This document shows, piece by piece, positions 47,898 to 58,157 of a stretch of DNA of 64,000 nt. This stretch comes from Quercus robur (taxonomy: Eukaryota; Streptophyta; Magnoliopsida; Fagales; Fagaceae): positions 12,499,351 to 12,563,350 of the forward strand of contig NC_065544.1 of assembly GCF_932294415.1 (NCBI RefSeq). Direction: 5' to 3'. The translations under genes were made by a program, and so were the position numbers. Each line of letters begins with the position of its first letter. Position 1 is the first letter of the stretch. The notes below the pieces were generated by a model. It ran no database searches. It saw only the letters and a list, made by a program, of their open reading frames with translations, and was not told where the DNA came from.

Positions 47898-50800
47898 TTA
47901 AGAAAAGCCCCTCTTGTATAACACTTCGTTCAGAAGTAGATATCTAGCCGATCTCACCCTCAGCTTCCTTGCTTCGTCTTTTTCTTCTGGTAGCTGTCCG
48001 TCTTTCAGGTATGATATAATCAGGGTCATCCAGTTTCCTCTATTTTCCACCTGTTGTACTTCTGGAATATCTATGCTTGGCATGTACTGAATTTGGTCAC
48101 AGTTGTCCATAAATTCACTTGCCGAGGCTTCTTTCGCTATAGTATCAGCTTCCATGTTTTCCTCCCTTGAGATTTGGACGAATTCAGCTTTTTCAAATTT
48201 CTTCATTAGGCGCATCACTCGACTAAGGTATTTCCTCATCCGTTCCTCTTTTGCTTCATACATTCCATTTACTTGCCCCATGACCAACTGAGAATCACCC
48301 AGGACGAGTATAGACTTGGCTTCCACAGACTTAGCCAATTCTAGCCCTTTGAGAAGGGCTTCATACTCGACTTCATTGTTAGTCGCTTGGTACTGTAGAC
48401 GAACCTTGTGCCTCAGTTTGTCTCCTTCTGGGGACTGTAAAACCACACCAATCCCACCTGCATACTTTGTGGATGATCCATCCACATGGACGACCCATCT
48501 ATCATTGTCTTCTGTCTCTTCATGACTTGGGGTAAATTCTGCAATGAAATCTGCTAATGCTTGAGCTTTTATAGCATGCCTTGGTTGATATCTGATGTCA
48601 AATTCGCTGAGCTCGATGGCCCACTGAACCAATCGTCCAGCTGCCTCCAGTCTGTTCATCGCCTTCTTGAGTGGATGATCCGTCATGACATTAATGACAT
48701 GTGCCTGGAAATAGTGTCTTAGCTTCCTGGAAGCAGTGATCAATGCGAAGGCTAACTTCTCCATCTGTGGATATCGTCCTTCCGCTCCCCTCAATGCCTT
48801 ACTCGTATAGTACACGTGTCTTTGCACTTTACCTTCTTCCCTTATCAGTGCTGAACTTACGGCATACGGGGTTACCGCCAAATACAAGTATAATTCCTCT
48901 CCCACTACTGACGGACTCAACAATGGAGACTTGGTCAAGTATGCCTTCAGATCCTCAAAAGCTTTCTGACACTCGTCGGTCCATTCGAATGCTTTTCTAA
49001 GAACTTTAAAAAATGGCAAACATTTGTCAGTGGCTTTAGAGACAAACCTGTTTAATGCAGCGACTCGTCCAGTAAGAGATTGGATCTCCTTTGTATTCTG
49101 CGGAGGCTTCATGTCTAGTATTGCTTTAATTTTATCAGGATTCGCTTCAATCCCCCTATGAGAGACCATAAAGCCAAGGAATTTCCCTGATGATACTCCG
49201 AAAGCACATTTACTAGGATTCAGCTTCATGTGATACTGTCTCAGCGTGTCAAATGTCTCCTGCAGGTCGTCCAGATGCCTTCGTTCGTCCTGGCTCTTTA
49301 CCAGCATGTCGTCCACATAGACTTCCACATTCCGCCCAATCTGCTGTCGAAACATGTGATTGACCAATCTCTGATATGTGGCTCCTGCATTCTTTAAGCC
49401 GAACGGCATCACCTTATAACAGAACAAGCCTTGACTTGTGACAAAGGATGTTTTCTCCTGATCCACCTCATCCATCCTTATTTGATTGTATCCCGAAAAA
49501 GCGTCCATGAAACTAAGCAACTTGTGGCCCGCAGTTGAATCCACCAATTGATCAATGCGTGGTAGCGGATAACTATCCTTTGGGCAAGCCTTGTTCAAGT
49601 CGGTAAAATCCACGCACATTCTCCACTTACCATTTGCCTTCTTGACCATTACAACATTTGCCAACCAATATGGGTAGTACACTTCCCGGATAAACCTCGC
49701 CCCCATCAGTTTTTGAACTTCGTCTTTGATAGCATCATTTCTCTCAGGGGCAAACACCCTCTTCTTTTGCCGCACTAGCTTGGAGGAAGGGCATACATTC
49801 AGACGGTGGGTAATGACACTAGGGTCTATACCCGGCATGTCCTCATGACTCCATGCGAACACATCAATATTTTTCTTCAAAAAGTGGACGAGACTCTCCT
49901 TAATCTTCTCTTCTAGATCTGCCTCAACCCTGGTACACTTCTCAGGGTTCTCTTCGTCCAGGGAAATGTCTTCTAATGCTTCGGTAGGCTCAGCTACCAT
50001 CCTCCTTTCCTCAATATTCATGGTTTGAATTTGCTCGTCCATGGCCAGCATGGCCAAGTAACATTCTCTTGCTGCCAGTTGATCCCCTTGCACCTGCCCT
50101 ACTCCGTGTTCTGTTGGGAACTTAACTGATAAGTGGTAAGTGGAGGTAACGGCCTTCCAACTATTCAAAGTTAGTCGTCCAATTATGGCGTTATAGGAGG
50201 ACGGACAGTCTACCACAAGGAAGTTCACATCCTTGGTGACTTGTTGTGGGTATGCCCCCACTACCACTGACAAGGAAATGGTACCCACGGGTTGTACCTT
50301 CATGCCACCAAAACCTACTAGGGGGGAGTTCACTGGACGGAGCCGGTCTCGTCCTAGCCTCATTTGTTGAAAAGCTGGATAATACAAAATGTCCGCCGAG
50401 CTTTCGTTGTCTACAAGCACCCTTCTAGTTGTGTAGTCAGCAATCATTAAGGTGATGACGAGAGCATCATCATGCGGGTGATGAATTCTCTCAGCGTCTT
50501 CGTCCGTGAAAGTGATCGTTGCTTCGTCCGTGGTCCTTGCTCTCGGTGATCGTCCAGAAAGCTGGACACTCTGCACTACCTTCAAATATGCTTTCTTGGA
50601 CTTGGATGACTGGCCCGTCGAACTTCCCCCTAAAATGACTCTTATTTCTCCGAGTGGCGGCCGTGATGATTCTTCCATTTTTCCTTTCATTTTTTCGTCC
50701 CTGTTATCTCGTCCAAGGAAATTCTTCAGCTTCCCTTGCCTTATGAGATTTTCGATTTGCTGCTTTAAATCGAAACACTCGTCCGTATCGTGACCATGAT

Positions 50801-52022
50801 CCCTATGGAAGCGACAATGCTTGTTCCGATTGCGTTTATTGGGGTCTCCCCTCATTTTCTCCGGCCACTTCAAGGAAGGATCATCCTTGATTTGCATTAG
50901 GACTTGCTCAAGTGGGACGTTCAAAGAGGTATACTGCTGGTTCCGTGCTGAAGAGCTCGGCTTCTTAATGTCTCGGTCTTTCCTGTCTTCCGTGCGTCCC
51001 TTCTTCGGACGAGGGCCCTGCTCTAAGTGGCGACTGGGATTTGCGTCTACTCTCTCAGACCTCTTCCTCTTCTTAGCAATGATTGCGTCTTCTGCATTCA
51101 TAAAATTTTGTGCCGAATGGACAAGTTCTGCCATAGACTGGGGCTCTTTTTCATAGAGTTTGTGAATGAACAGATCCGAATTCACCCCATTATGGAAAGC
51201 TGCCAACAAGAGCTTGTCATCTGCTTCGTCCACACTTAGGGCCTCTCTGTTGAAACGGGTGATGAACGATCGTAAACTCTCGTTCTCTCCCTGCTCTATG
51301 GTCAATAGGCTGGACGAGGAACGCTTATGTCTTTGTCCTCCTATGAAGTTGTTAACAAACAGTTTGCTCAACTCTTCAAAAGAACTCACCGAATTCGGGG
51401 GTATTTTACTGAACCAAACCCGTGCTGGGCCCTTGAGGGTAGTAGGGAATGCTCTGCACATTATTTCGTCAGGAACCCCTTGAAGATGCATGGTGGTCTT
51501 GAAGGTAGCAATGTGATCAAACGGGTCTCGTGTTCCGTCGTACGAATCCAGAGAAGGCATCTTAAACTTCGATGGTAGAGGATGACCGTTGATAGAAGCC
51601 GTAAAGGGGGAATCAGTTCGGTGGACCAGGTCTTCTATAGGATTTGTCCTTCTCATATTTTCTTTCATTTCCTCCATGACTCTTCTCATCTGGTCTATCT
51701 CTTCCTTCAAATGTGGCACCGCTCGTGAAGTGGTACCTCTTAACTGACTTCCAATCTCAGTGTTCTCTCTATCATCATGACTCTGTGTTTGTCCTTCACC
51801 CTCACGTTCTTCACGCGTCTGCCTCCTTAGATTAGTCTCCATTCTTAATTCTTGGTTTTGGCGAGTCAACTCCGCCACTGCGGCCGCCATGGATTGTACG
51901 TTTTGAGCAGATGAATTCTGCATGACCGGTGCAGATTGGCGGTCGCGGTGAGGGTTACTGGAAGCATCTCTGCTTCCCTGACGGCCTGGGCTGGTAGCCC
52001 TCGATCTAGTTCGTACCATCAA
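47898..52022 (-). CDS. gag-PR-RT-RNaseH polyprotein of element 2
   Basis: 1374 codons open. Order: basic N-terminus, gag domain (DPFDHIATFKTTMHLQG, VWFSKIPPNSVSSFEEL), histidine/cysteine knuckle CRFHRDHGHDTDEC, aspartic protease at residue 538 (VLVDNESSADIL), RT with YVDDM at about 902-906 and PFGLKNAGATYQRL, gypsy RNase H (MTDHPLKK), then a second RNase H (WVVHVDGSSTKYAGGIGVVL, near residue 1178). The protease active site has Glu where Gly is nearly invariant (DNE instead of DNG/DTG), which probably cripples it. The ORF stops at a TAA just before the integrase. Confidence 0.93.
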   Translation of the reverse strand: MMVRTRSRATSPGRQGSRDASSNPHRDRQSAPVMQNSSAQNVQSMAAAVAELTRQNQELRMETNLRRQTREEREGEGQTQSHDDRENTEIGSQLRGTTSRAVPHLKEEIDQMRRVMEEMKENMRRTNPIEDLVHRTDSPFTASINGHPLPSKFKMPSLDSYDGTRDPFDHIATFKTTMHLQGVPDEIMCRAFPTTLKGPARVWFSKIPPNSVSSFEELSKLFVNNFIGGQRHKRSSSSLLTIEQGENESLRSFITRFNREALSVDEADDKLLLAAFHNGVNSDLFIHKLYEKEPQSMAELVHSAQNFMNAEDAIIAKKRKRSERVDANPSRHLEQGPRPKKGRTEDRKDRDIKKPSSSARNQQYTSLNVPLEQVLMQIKDDPSLKWPEKMRGDPNKRNRNKHCRFHRDHGHDTDECFDLKQQIENLIRQGKLKNFLGRDNRDEKMKGKMEESSRPPLGEIRVILGGSSTGQSSKSKKAYLKVVQSVQLSGRSPRARTTDEATITFTDEDAERIHHPHDDALVITLMIADYTTRRVLVDNESSADILYYPAFQQMRLGRDRLRPVNSPLVGFGGMKVQPVGTISLSVVVGAYPQQVTKDVNFLVVDCPSSYNAIIGRLTLNSWKAVTSTYHLSVKFPTEHGVGQVQGDQLAARECYLAMLAMDEQIQTMNIEERRMVAEPTEALEDISLDEENPEKCTRVEADLEEKIKESLVHFLKKNIDVFAWSHEDMPGIDPSVITHRLNVCPSSKLVRQKKRVFAPERNDAIKDEVQKLMGARFIREVYYPYWLANVVMVKKANGKWRMCVDFTDLNKACPKDSYPLPRIDQLVDSTAGHKLLSFMDAFSGYNQIRMDEVDQEKTSFVTSQGLFCYKVMPFGLKNAGATYQRLVNHMFRQQIGRNVEVYVDDMLVKSQDERRHLDDLQETFDTLRQYHMKLNPSKCAFGVSSGKFLGFMVSHRGIEANPDKIKAILDMKPPQNTKEIQSLTGRVAALNRFVSKATDKCLPFFKVLRKAFEWTDECQKAFEDLKAYLTKSPLLSPSVVGEELYLYLAVTPYAVSSALIREEGKVQRHVYYTSKALRGAEGRYPQMEKLAFALITASRKLRHYFQAHVINVMTDHPLKKAMNRLEAAGRLVQWAIELSEFDIRYQPRHAIKAQALADFIAEFTPSHEETEDNDRWVVHVDGSSTKYAGGIGVVLQSPEGDKLRHKVRLQYQATNNEVEYEALLKGLELAKSVEAKSILVLGDSQLVMGQVNGMYEAKEERMRKYLSRVMRLMKKFEKAEFVQISREENMEADTIAKEASASEFMDNCDQIQYMPSIDIPEVQQVENRGNWMTLIISYLKDGQLPEEKDEARKLRVRSARYLLLNEVLYKRGFS

Positions 52023-52052
52023 CTTTTTGTCAAAGAAGTATAATTTTTCTTT

Positions 52053-52068
52053 CCCATAGACGGCGCCA
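52053..52068 (-). promoter_or_regulatory. Primer-binding site of element 2
   Basis: Minus-strand TGGCGCCGTCTATGGG begins 3 nt from the 5' LTR. The first seven bases match the site of element 1. Confidence 0.8.
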
Positions 52069-52071
52069 AAC

Positions 52072-52546
52072 TGATAGTGATCAAGGAATCAGTTAGTTGA
52101 ACAGCACGGATCACGATGATGTTGAGGGCCTGAAAGATAAGAAATAGAAGGTCAGAGGAGACCGGGGTTGGCCGGTCAAAACTCCTCCGATGATGAAGTT
52201 AGTAACTCTCCTCTTAATGGAAAAATATTGTTTGTAAAGAAGAAATACTCTGCCTTTTTTTGTCGGAGACTCATCTCTTTTTATAGGTTTAGGGAGCGGT
52301 TATTCGTTGGATAACCTCCCCCAATTTTACGGAGTTCGGAGCGTACAATTTGATAACCGTTACAGCGGTTATCTTTGTCGAAACTGCCTTGCCCTCGTCC
52401 TAAGTGCTTCCTGGACGAGGGATTGTACACCAGTTAGTACATGTCGTCCAGAGGTCTCTCTGGACGACAGTAATGTGGCTTGTGCAAAACTCTCATGGAC
52501 GACGTTTATGGACGAGTAAGGAGTTGGCTTTTTTTAGACACCATCA
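52072..52546 (-). repeat. 5' LTR of element 2
   Basis: Near-identical to 42874-43348. A minus-strand TATAAAA at 52279-52285 is the probable promoter of the genomic RNA. Confidence 0.96.
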
Positions 52547-52696
52547 GCACTAATTAATCTCCCATGCATTATAAAATAATTGGTCACATAATCAAAACAC
52601 TAAAGTGTTTTTTAGATAAAATTTTACTACAAGGTTCTATGCTTAAAACGCTACTTTCTACATCAATGCCAAATAAACATTGTAGCTATGCATGAT

Positions 52697-53251
52697 TAGG
52701 GGTGGTGATTTGTGTTTGCAGGTTGGGATCATGTCGTGTCGAACCATGAGTATTCGACTATATGGGTTGACCCAAATCTGACCTATTTAGTAAACGTGCC
52801 AAGAATTCTCAACCCAAACACGACTTGTTGATTAAACAAATCAACTCGACCCGACCCGACACATTTAACTCGTTTAATTACAAGTTATGTAAAAGTCAAT
52901 ATAACTGACCCGTTTAATAATCTATTTGATTAATTGGTCATACCTAACCTATATAATTTTTATCAATTCTCATATATCTAAAATTAAAATACAATTGTAA
53001 CCATAAATATAGTAATAAACATATAAAAACAACCATAAATTAAACAATAATATCAAAATAACTAATAACTTAATAAGCTAAACAAGTCAGATGGGTACGT
53101 ATGTTAAACGCGAATATGACCCATTTAATAAATGGATTAGCCGTGTTAATCCGAATATGACTCGAACCCGTTTAGTCTTAACTCATTATCTGTTTATAAA
53201 TGGGTTAGTTGTGTCGGGTTTACGGATCGTGTCAAAAGTTTGCCACCCCTA
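52697..53251. mobile_element. hAT-like element (TAGGGGTGG ends)
   Basis: The left end is TAGGGGTGGTGATTTGTG and the right end is the inverse of AGGGGTGGCAAACTTTTG. Flanks TGCATGAT and AGTATGAT match at 6 of 8 positions. Interior words (GTGTCGAACC, AACCCGTTTA) resemble the hAT at 32160-33189. Confidence 0.7.
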
Positions 53252-53626
53252 GTATGATCACATTATGTTTTTAAACTTCAAATTAATTCATAAGAGAGAG
53301 ACCCATAATATTCAAAAATATAAACATCAATTTTCTAAATTTTAACCATCAAGTTTCTAACAAAGGAAATATCAAATTAACAAACTTAAAAAAAAAAAAA
53401 AAAAAATTGTCATGACAATACAGAGCCCAAACCCCTAATGATCCTAGAAATTATAGGAATTTTTCAGAGGCAGCCATAGTGGTTTTGTTCAAATGAGGAT
53501 TAAAATGTGAGAGGAAAAAGCAAAGAATTTTTCTTTTATTTTTATTTTTTTGATTAAAAAGTGAGGGGAAAATAAAAGCAACGGAATTTATTTAGTCAAT
53601 TTATAAACTGAGCATACCTTGAATTA

Positions 53627-53871
53627 TCAACGCAGTAATTCCTGAATTAGGGCTCTCGTTGATGCGTATGATGATCCATTTTCCATCATAGACATCCTAC
53701 TTTTCATGCTGATTTCCTTTACTTTTTTCCTCACCTCATTGTTACAGTCCATTAAACTCTTTATTCCTCTCTCTATCTCATTTGCCAACACCAAATCACT
53801 ACCCTCCCTATAATCTAACCTAATCTCAATTGCTAATCCCAACTCCTTTACCAACTCAAAGGCATTCAGTT
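53627..53871 (-). pseudogene. UGT71-like glycosyltransferase, C-terminal piece
   Basis: The frame VKELGLAIEIRLDYREGSDL, then IERGIKSLMD and SRMSMMENGSSYAS, is the C-terminal end of group-E plant UDP-glycosyltransferases. Its left neighbour in the protein, the PSPG box, is 3 kb away across a CACTA element. The junction AACTGAATGCC continues the reading after the PSPG box. Confidence 0.9.
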
Positions 53872-55989
53872 AACTGAAAAGATAGAATTGCTCCATGGAA
53901 TTGCTCCATGGAGAAATTACTGAAAAGATGAAAAAGATAAAGAGTGTCAATATCAGGCTCTCTCTCTTTCCTTAGTGTCTAAAGTAACAATGTCATTGTA
54001 GCACAGCAAGAGATAAAAGGTTGAGAGAAAAGAAGATGCAATTCTTGGTAAAGCCATTCGCTAAGGAAAGAGTGGAATTGCAGAAATTGCAGAGGCGCAT
54101 AAACAAACAACAAATAGCCTCAAGGTGAGAGAGAAAGAGAATGTGACACACACTAAGAAGACAAGTGCTGTGCTGTGGACCAGCATTCTCTTAACTTTAG
54201 TTGCCTCAACCTTCCAAGCTAAAAAAAACAAACAGAAAAGAAACCCAAAAAAGAAGAAGAAGAGGGTCTTCCTCTCATTGTCTGACACAGGCATGAACAA
54301 ACTCTCTCTCTGATTATTTTTCCTAAACCCTTCTAAGAGACTCTCTAATTGGCTTAATCTAGGAACTAGAGAGGTTGCAGGAAGATTCCAGACAAGCAAG
54401 GCTACGTCAACTCAGAGACACACATAAACACACACACACACACAAAACAGAAAACACTCTCTCTTGCTGTACTATACTACACATAAAACAACATTCATTT
54501 GGGGTTTGGTTTTAGGGTTTCAACTTTCAAGAGAGAGTGCACGGGACTGAAGGGCAAGAGCAATTATTAGAAACTGGACCAGTGTGCAGGCTGTGGGAGA
54601 GGACTAACATGACCTTGTCGGTTGTTCTGCCAAGAAACACTAGGCTCCAACTGTAGTCATCACTCGTTTTGAGTACAAACCAACCTACCTGTTCATTTTG
54701 ATTTTATTGGGTCGGATGGGTGGTAGGAAGCACAATCTTCTTCTCGCTTTTAACATTATATACATCCCTCCTTCTAAACTTTTTTATGATTAAAAAGGTT
54801 TGGAGATTTATATTCTTTCATCAAATGTTAAAATCTTTAAAACCAGCTTTCATATATTTGCTTTCAGGGTACACTGATGGTGCAATTACAGCTTTCTTTC
54901 TACGATTCTTCTACATTTGATTTTAAGGGTAAGCGTAGTGTAATATTTTTTTTTTTTAGCTCTTGTTGTAGGGGCCCCATCTGAGTTTCATCTGGATAAA
55001 TTTTTTTTCCCTCTCTTTTATTTTTTTTTACTTCCTTCTTTTATTTCTCTTGGTTAATATGAGATTCTCTTTCTTTTTTGAATCATCTAGACATCTTTTG
55101 TTATTATACATTTCATTATACTTATCGTCACGAATATAATGTGACCACTGTCTAAATATATATATATATATATATATACACACAAAATAGTACCACTAAC
55201 AACAAAGTTAGATTATCTAATGTTCAAAAAGAAAAATTACACCAACCCATCATTCCTTTTTTTTTTTTTTCATTCACTCAAATATTTAGCATAACTCTTG
55301 TGCTCATTTAGTTATTATTGAGTTCTTGAATCAGTATAACTAAAATCCTAGCGAAGCTTCCGACAAGTACTACTCATGAAAAATCTAAACTTCAATCTCA
55401 TTATACAAATCTAGCTTCCTGTCAACATATATACATTGTCATCTTTGAGGGTGAAGTTTAACTCGTGTAAAATAGATCTATTCTTAAGCTTTAAAGGGAT
55501 GAGTTAAGAATTTTTAGTTTAGCAAATTGATATCTATCTAGTTTAGCACCAAAATCAAAACTATACATATTATCAAAAAGAAAATTTAAAACTACGACAT
55601 CATTAATGGCTAATAAACAAATAAGGGCACGACATCATACTTAATGCATAAGTTGAACAAAACTATCATACATCATTTAAGAAGAAAGAAAATCTTATAC
55701 TATGAAAGCCACCAACATCTTCTACAAATCTCACACTAGAGAGAGAGAGAGAGTACATACGCTTTTTACCACCGAAAGCCTTGTGAACCAGCCTTGTCGG
55801 CGATGGGCTCGGCGGCGTTGGGTATGGGTCGCCGATGGGTATGAGAATTCGGCAGGCTGAGTTGGGTTCGGCCTTGTCAGCGTTGGGGTCGTCGGCGCTG
55901 GGCTGGTCTCTCGGTGTCGGCGTCGGCGGAGTTTTTTATGGGTTTCTCTGAAGAAAGAAAAAAAATTAAAAAAAAAGTGGGTGAAATTT

Positions 55990-56320
55990 AGGGTGAGGGT
56001 TGAGATCGGTTGAGATCGGATGGAGGGTGACAGACAAAGAGGTCTGCGATCGGACGGAGGTGATGAGGGGTCAGATCGGATGGAGGTGATGAGGGGTCAG
56101 ATCGGATGGAGCGTAGATCTGCGATGGGTTGAGATCGGTTGGAGCGCTTGAAATCTGATGGGTTGGAGATCGGATGGAGGGTTGAGATCGGTTGAGATCG
56201 GATGGAGGGTGACGGACAAAGAGGTTGAGATCGGATGGAGGTGATGAGGGCTCAGATCGGACGGAGGTGATGAGGGGTCAGATCGGATGGAGCGCTTGAG
56301 TAGATGATGGGTTGGAGAGT
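55990..56320. repeat. GATCGGATGGAG minisatellite in CACTA
   Basis: Irregular repeats of GAGATCGGATGGAG and GAGGTGATGAGGGGTCAG, roughly a dozen copies, next to the subterminal region. Confidence 0.85.
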
Positions 56321-56339
56321 TATCATTAATATTTATACT

Positions 56340-56845
56340 TCCCCTAAAGCCGCATTTTTAACATGCGGCTATAGGGGAAATCTGAAGCCCCGTTTCAAAA
56401 ACGTGGCCCAATCCCGAACTAGAGCCGCGTTTTAAACACGCGGCTTCAGAATCAGTCCTTAGGCCGCGTTTTTATCTCAAAAAAACGCGGCCTCAGAACC
56501 TGTCTATGGCCCCGCGTACAAAACGCGACCTTAAGGTTCTGTGAAGCCGCGTTTTTTAAAACGGGGCTTTAGGCTCAACCTTGGATGCGGCCACAGTAAA
56601 AGAAGACAAAAAAAAAAAAAAAAAAAAGAGTTTGAGAAAAAATAAAATGCGGAAGTCCTTAGGCCGCGTTTTTATCTCAAAAAAACGCGGCCTCAGAACC
56701 TGTCTATGGCCCCGCGTATAAAACGCGACCTTAAGGTTCGCCTTGGGCCGCATTTTTTAAAACGGGGCTTTAGACTCACCTTGGGCCGCGTTTTTTATGG
56801 CCGCGGCTTGAAAAACGCGGCCCAAGGCCCCCGCGTTTTGTAGTG
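56340..56845. repeat. CACTA subterminal repeats (CCGCGTTTTT palindromes)
   Basis: GGCCGCGTTTTT and its inverse recur many times, including a duplicated block of about 85 bp (near 56455 and 56655). In En/Spm-type elements, subterminal repeats bind the element's own protein; that role here is inferred. Confidence 0.75.
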
Positions 56846-58059
56846 GTTGTTGCTCAGCATGAATTGGCCAAGTGGCAATTGGTACACCGTGCCACAAGCT
56901 TTCCAAAATTGAGTTCCAACCACAGTGTGATATGAATCCTCCGATTGCCTTGTGACCTAGAATTGACACTTGTGAGACAAACCCACACCAATCCAATTCC
57001 AATCGTTCGTTCTAGGAATCCATTTGGTAAAACTTCCTCGAGAGTTGTGAAGTTATCTGGGAGGGCTAATGGGTTTTTAGGTGGCTCACGTAAAGCCCAC
57101 AAAAACCGAACCCCCGCCTGTTCAAGCCCAAATGCAATCTCTCTCACTTGGGACGCACTGAGACTCCCAATGCTACCAAAGCACAAGAATACCACAGTTG
57201 ATGGAGGTTGATCATCAAGCCATTTCATGATTCTTTCATGGTGGGCCTGGTCTGGGTGCCATCGGGCCGGTCCAACAGGGTCAAGAATAGGCCCAATGGG
57301 ATAAATAGGTGGCACTTGACTCGTTGAGAGTGAGTTAAGTGCATAAGGCTCAAGCTCACTAAATGTATTAATAATGACACCCTTTGTTTCAAGGTACCTA
57401 CGTGCATGGTACAAAAAGCAAGAGTACCCATCTTTTTTTAACGCTATAGAAGGCAAAACACTTGGAGGAACAGGGTTAACAAAACTTGGAATGACCAACT
57501 CAGTGTCCAACTCAGCCAACTCAGTGGTGAGTTGGGTGTCTAGGATTGGAAGATGAAGCATGAAACCAAGAAAGGTAGCTGGAGACGGAAAATAAAGGTA
57601 GCAAGGGATGTCAAGCTCGCTGGCTACATCAACCATGGAAGTGCAAAACATGTCTATGAATAACCCAACGAATCGTCGGTCCAACTCAGTTGCCATGAAG
57701 TTTGTGATTGCTTGCTTAACATGGGGTTTGTGTTTTTCAATGGATGAGGATATAAGGCACAAGGGAGTTTGGGAGTCGTGATCGGGTGTGGGCGTTTCCA
57801 AAGTAGGGAGATGAACAAATCGGATATTCGTGGAGGCTGATGTGGCAGCACGTGATTGGATGTAGGTGTTAACTAGCATTCTCTCAGGCATGGTGATGAT
57901 GAGTATAGTGATGGAGAATCGAGGGTCATGATTTATAAGGTGATGTGCAAACTCGACCATTGCAACGATGTGTCCCATTCCAGGGTATGTGATGAACACC
58001 AACTCGAATTTGCTGCTCATGGTCATGGCTGTTTTGTTTGCTTGATTTTGGTTTATCAA
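56846..58059 (-). pseudogene. UGT71-like UDP-glycosyltransferase, N-terminal and PSPG part
   Basis: The frame gives the acceptor-binding half with catalytic His in YPGMGH (H30), its Asp partner in LFIDMFC, and the PSPG box ([32 protein letters not shown]). The likely true start is Met12 or Met14 (MSSKFELVFI). A 2-nt deletion within GTGTGGG near 57010 shifts the frame inside the PSPG box, and the CACTA element follows GAGCAACAAC at 56846. By family the enzyme would move glucose from UDP-glucose to a small aromatic or terpenoid acceptor in the cytosol; the substrate cannot be told. Two independent lesions make it a pseudogene. Confidence 0.9.
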
Positions 58060-58144
58060 GATTGGCTTTTGGCTTGGGAGTATAGTACAGTAAGAATGTG
58101 AAGCAGTAGTGCTATTATTAAGTAGAAATGGAAGAGGTATGTTG

Positions 58145-58151
58145 CATTTAT
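58145..58151 (-). promoter_or_regulatory. Candidate TATA box of the UGT
   Basis: Minus-strand TATAAAT about 86 nt before the first ATG, directly downstream of the shared promoter modules. Confidence 0.5.
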
Positions 58152-58157
58152 ATTGAC

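Larger units (their letters stand above)
42874..52546 (-). mobile_element. Young Ty3/gypsy retrotransposon, Tat lineage (element 2)
   Basis: 475-bp direct LTRs (42874-43348, 52072-52546) differ at about four positions by eye. A 5-bp duplication GCACT is at 42869-42873 and 52547-52551. gag-pol is on the minus strand in a single frame broken by only two stops. Between pol and the 3' LTR is a spliced gene in the opposite orientation (43696-45900). Dual RNase H domains mark the Tat lineage. TCGTCC/GGACGA words are extremely dense throughout. The insertion is recent. Confidence 0.96.
53872..56845 (-). mobile_element. CACTA element inserted in the UGT gene
   Basis: The right end, read on the minus strand, starts CACTACAAAACGCGGGGGCC. 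The other end, on the plus strand, is AACTGAAAAG, a decayed version. GTT flanks both sides (53869-53871, 56846-56848), the 3-bp duplication expected for CACTA. Right-hand subterminal DNA (56340-56845) is packed with CCGCGTTTTT palindromes, and 55990-56320 is a GATCGGATGGAG minisatellite. No transposase was found, so it is non-autonomous. Confidence 0.75.

Noticed and set aside
48103-51578. Plus-strand ORFs opposite pol of element 2
   Set aside because: They are shadows of the minus-strand polyprotein and show no independent domain or splice structure.
54061-54399. 112-codon minus-strand ORF with hydrophobic segments
   Set aside because: Inside the CACTA element, with low-complexity Phe runs and no homology that I recognise.
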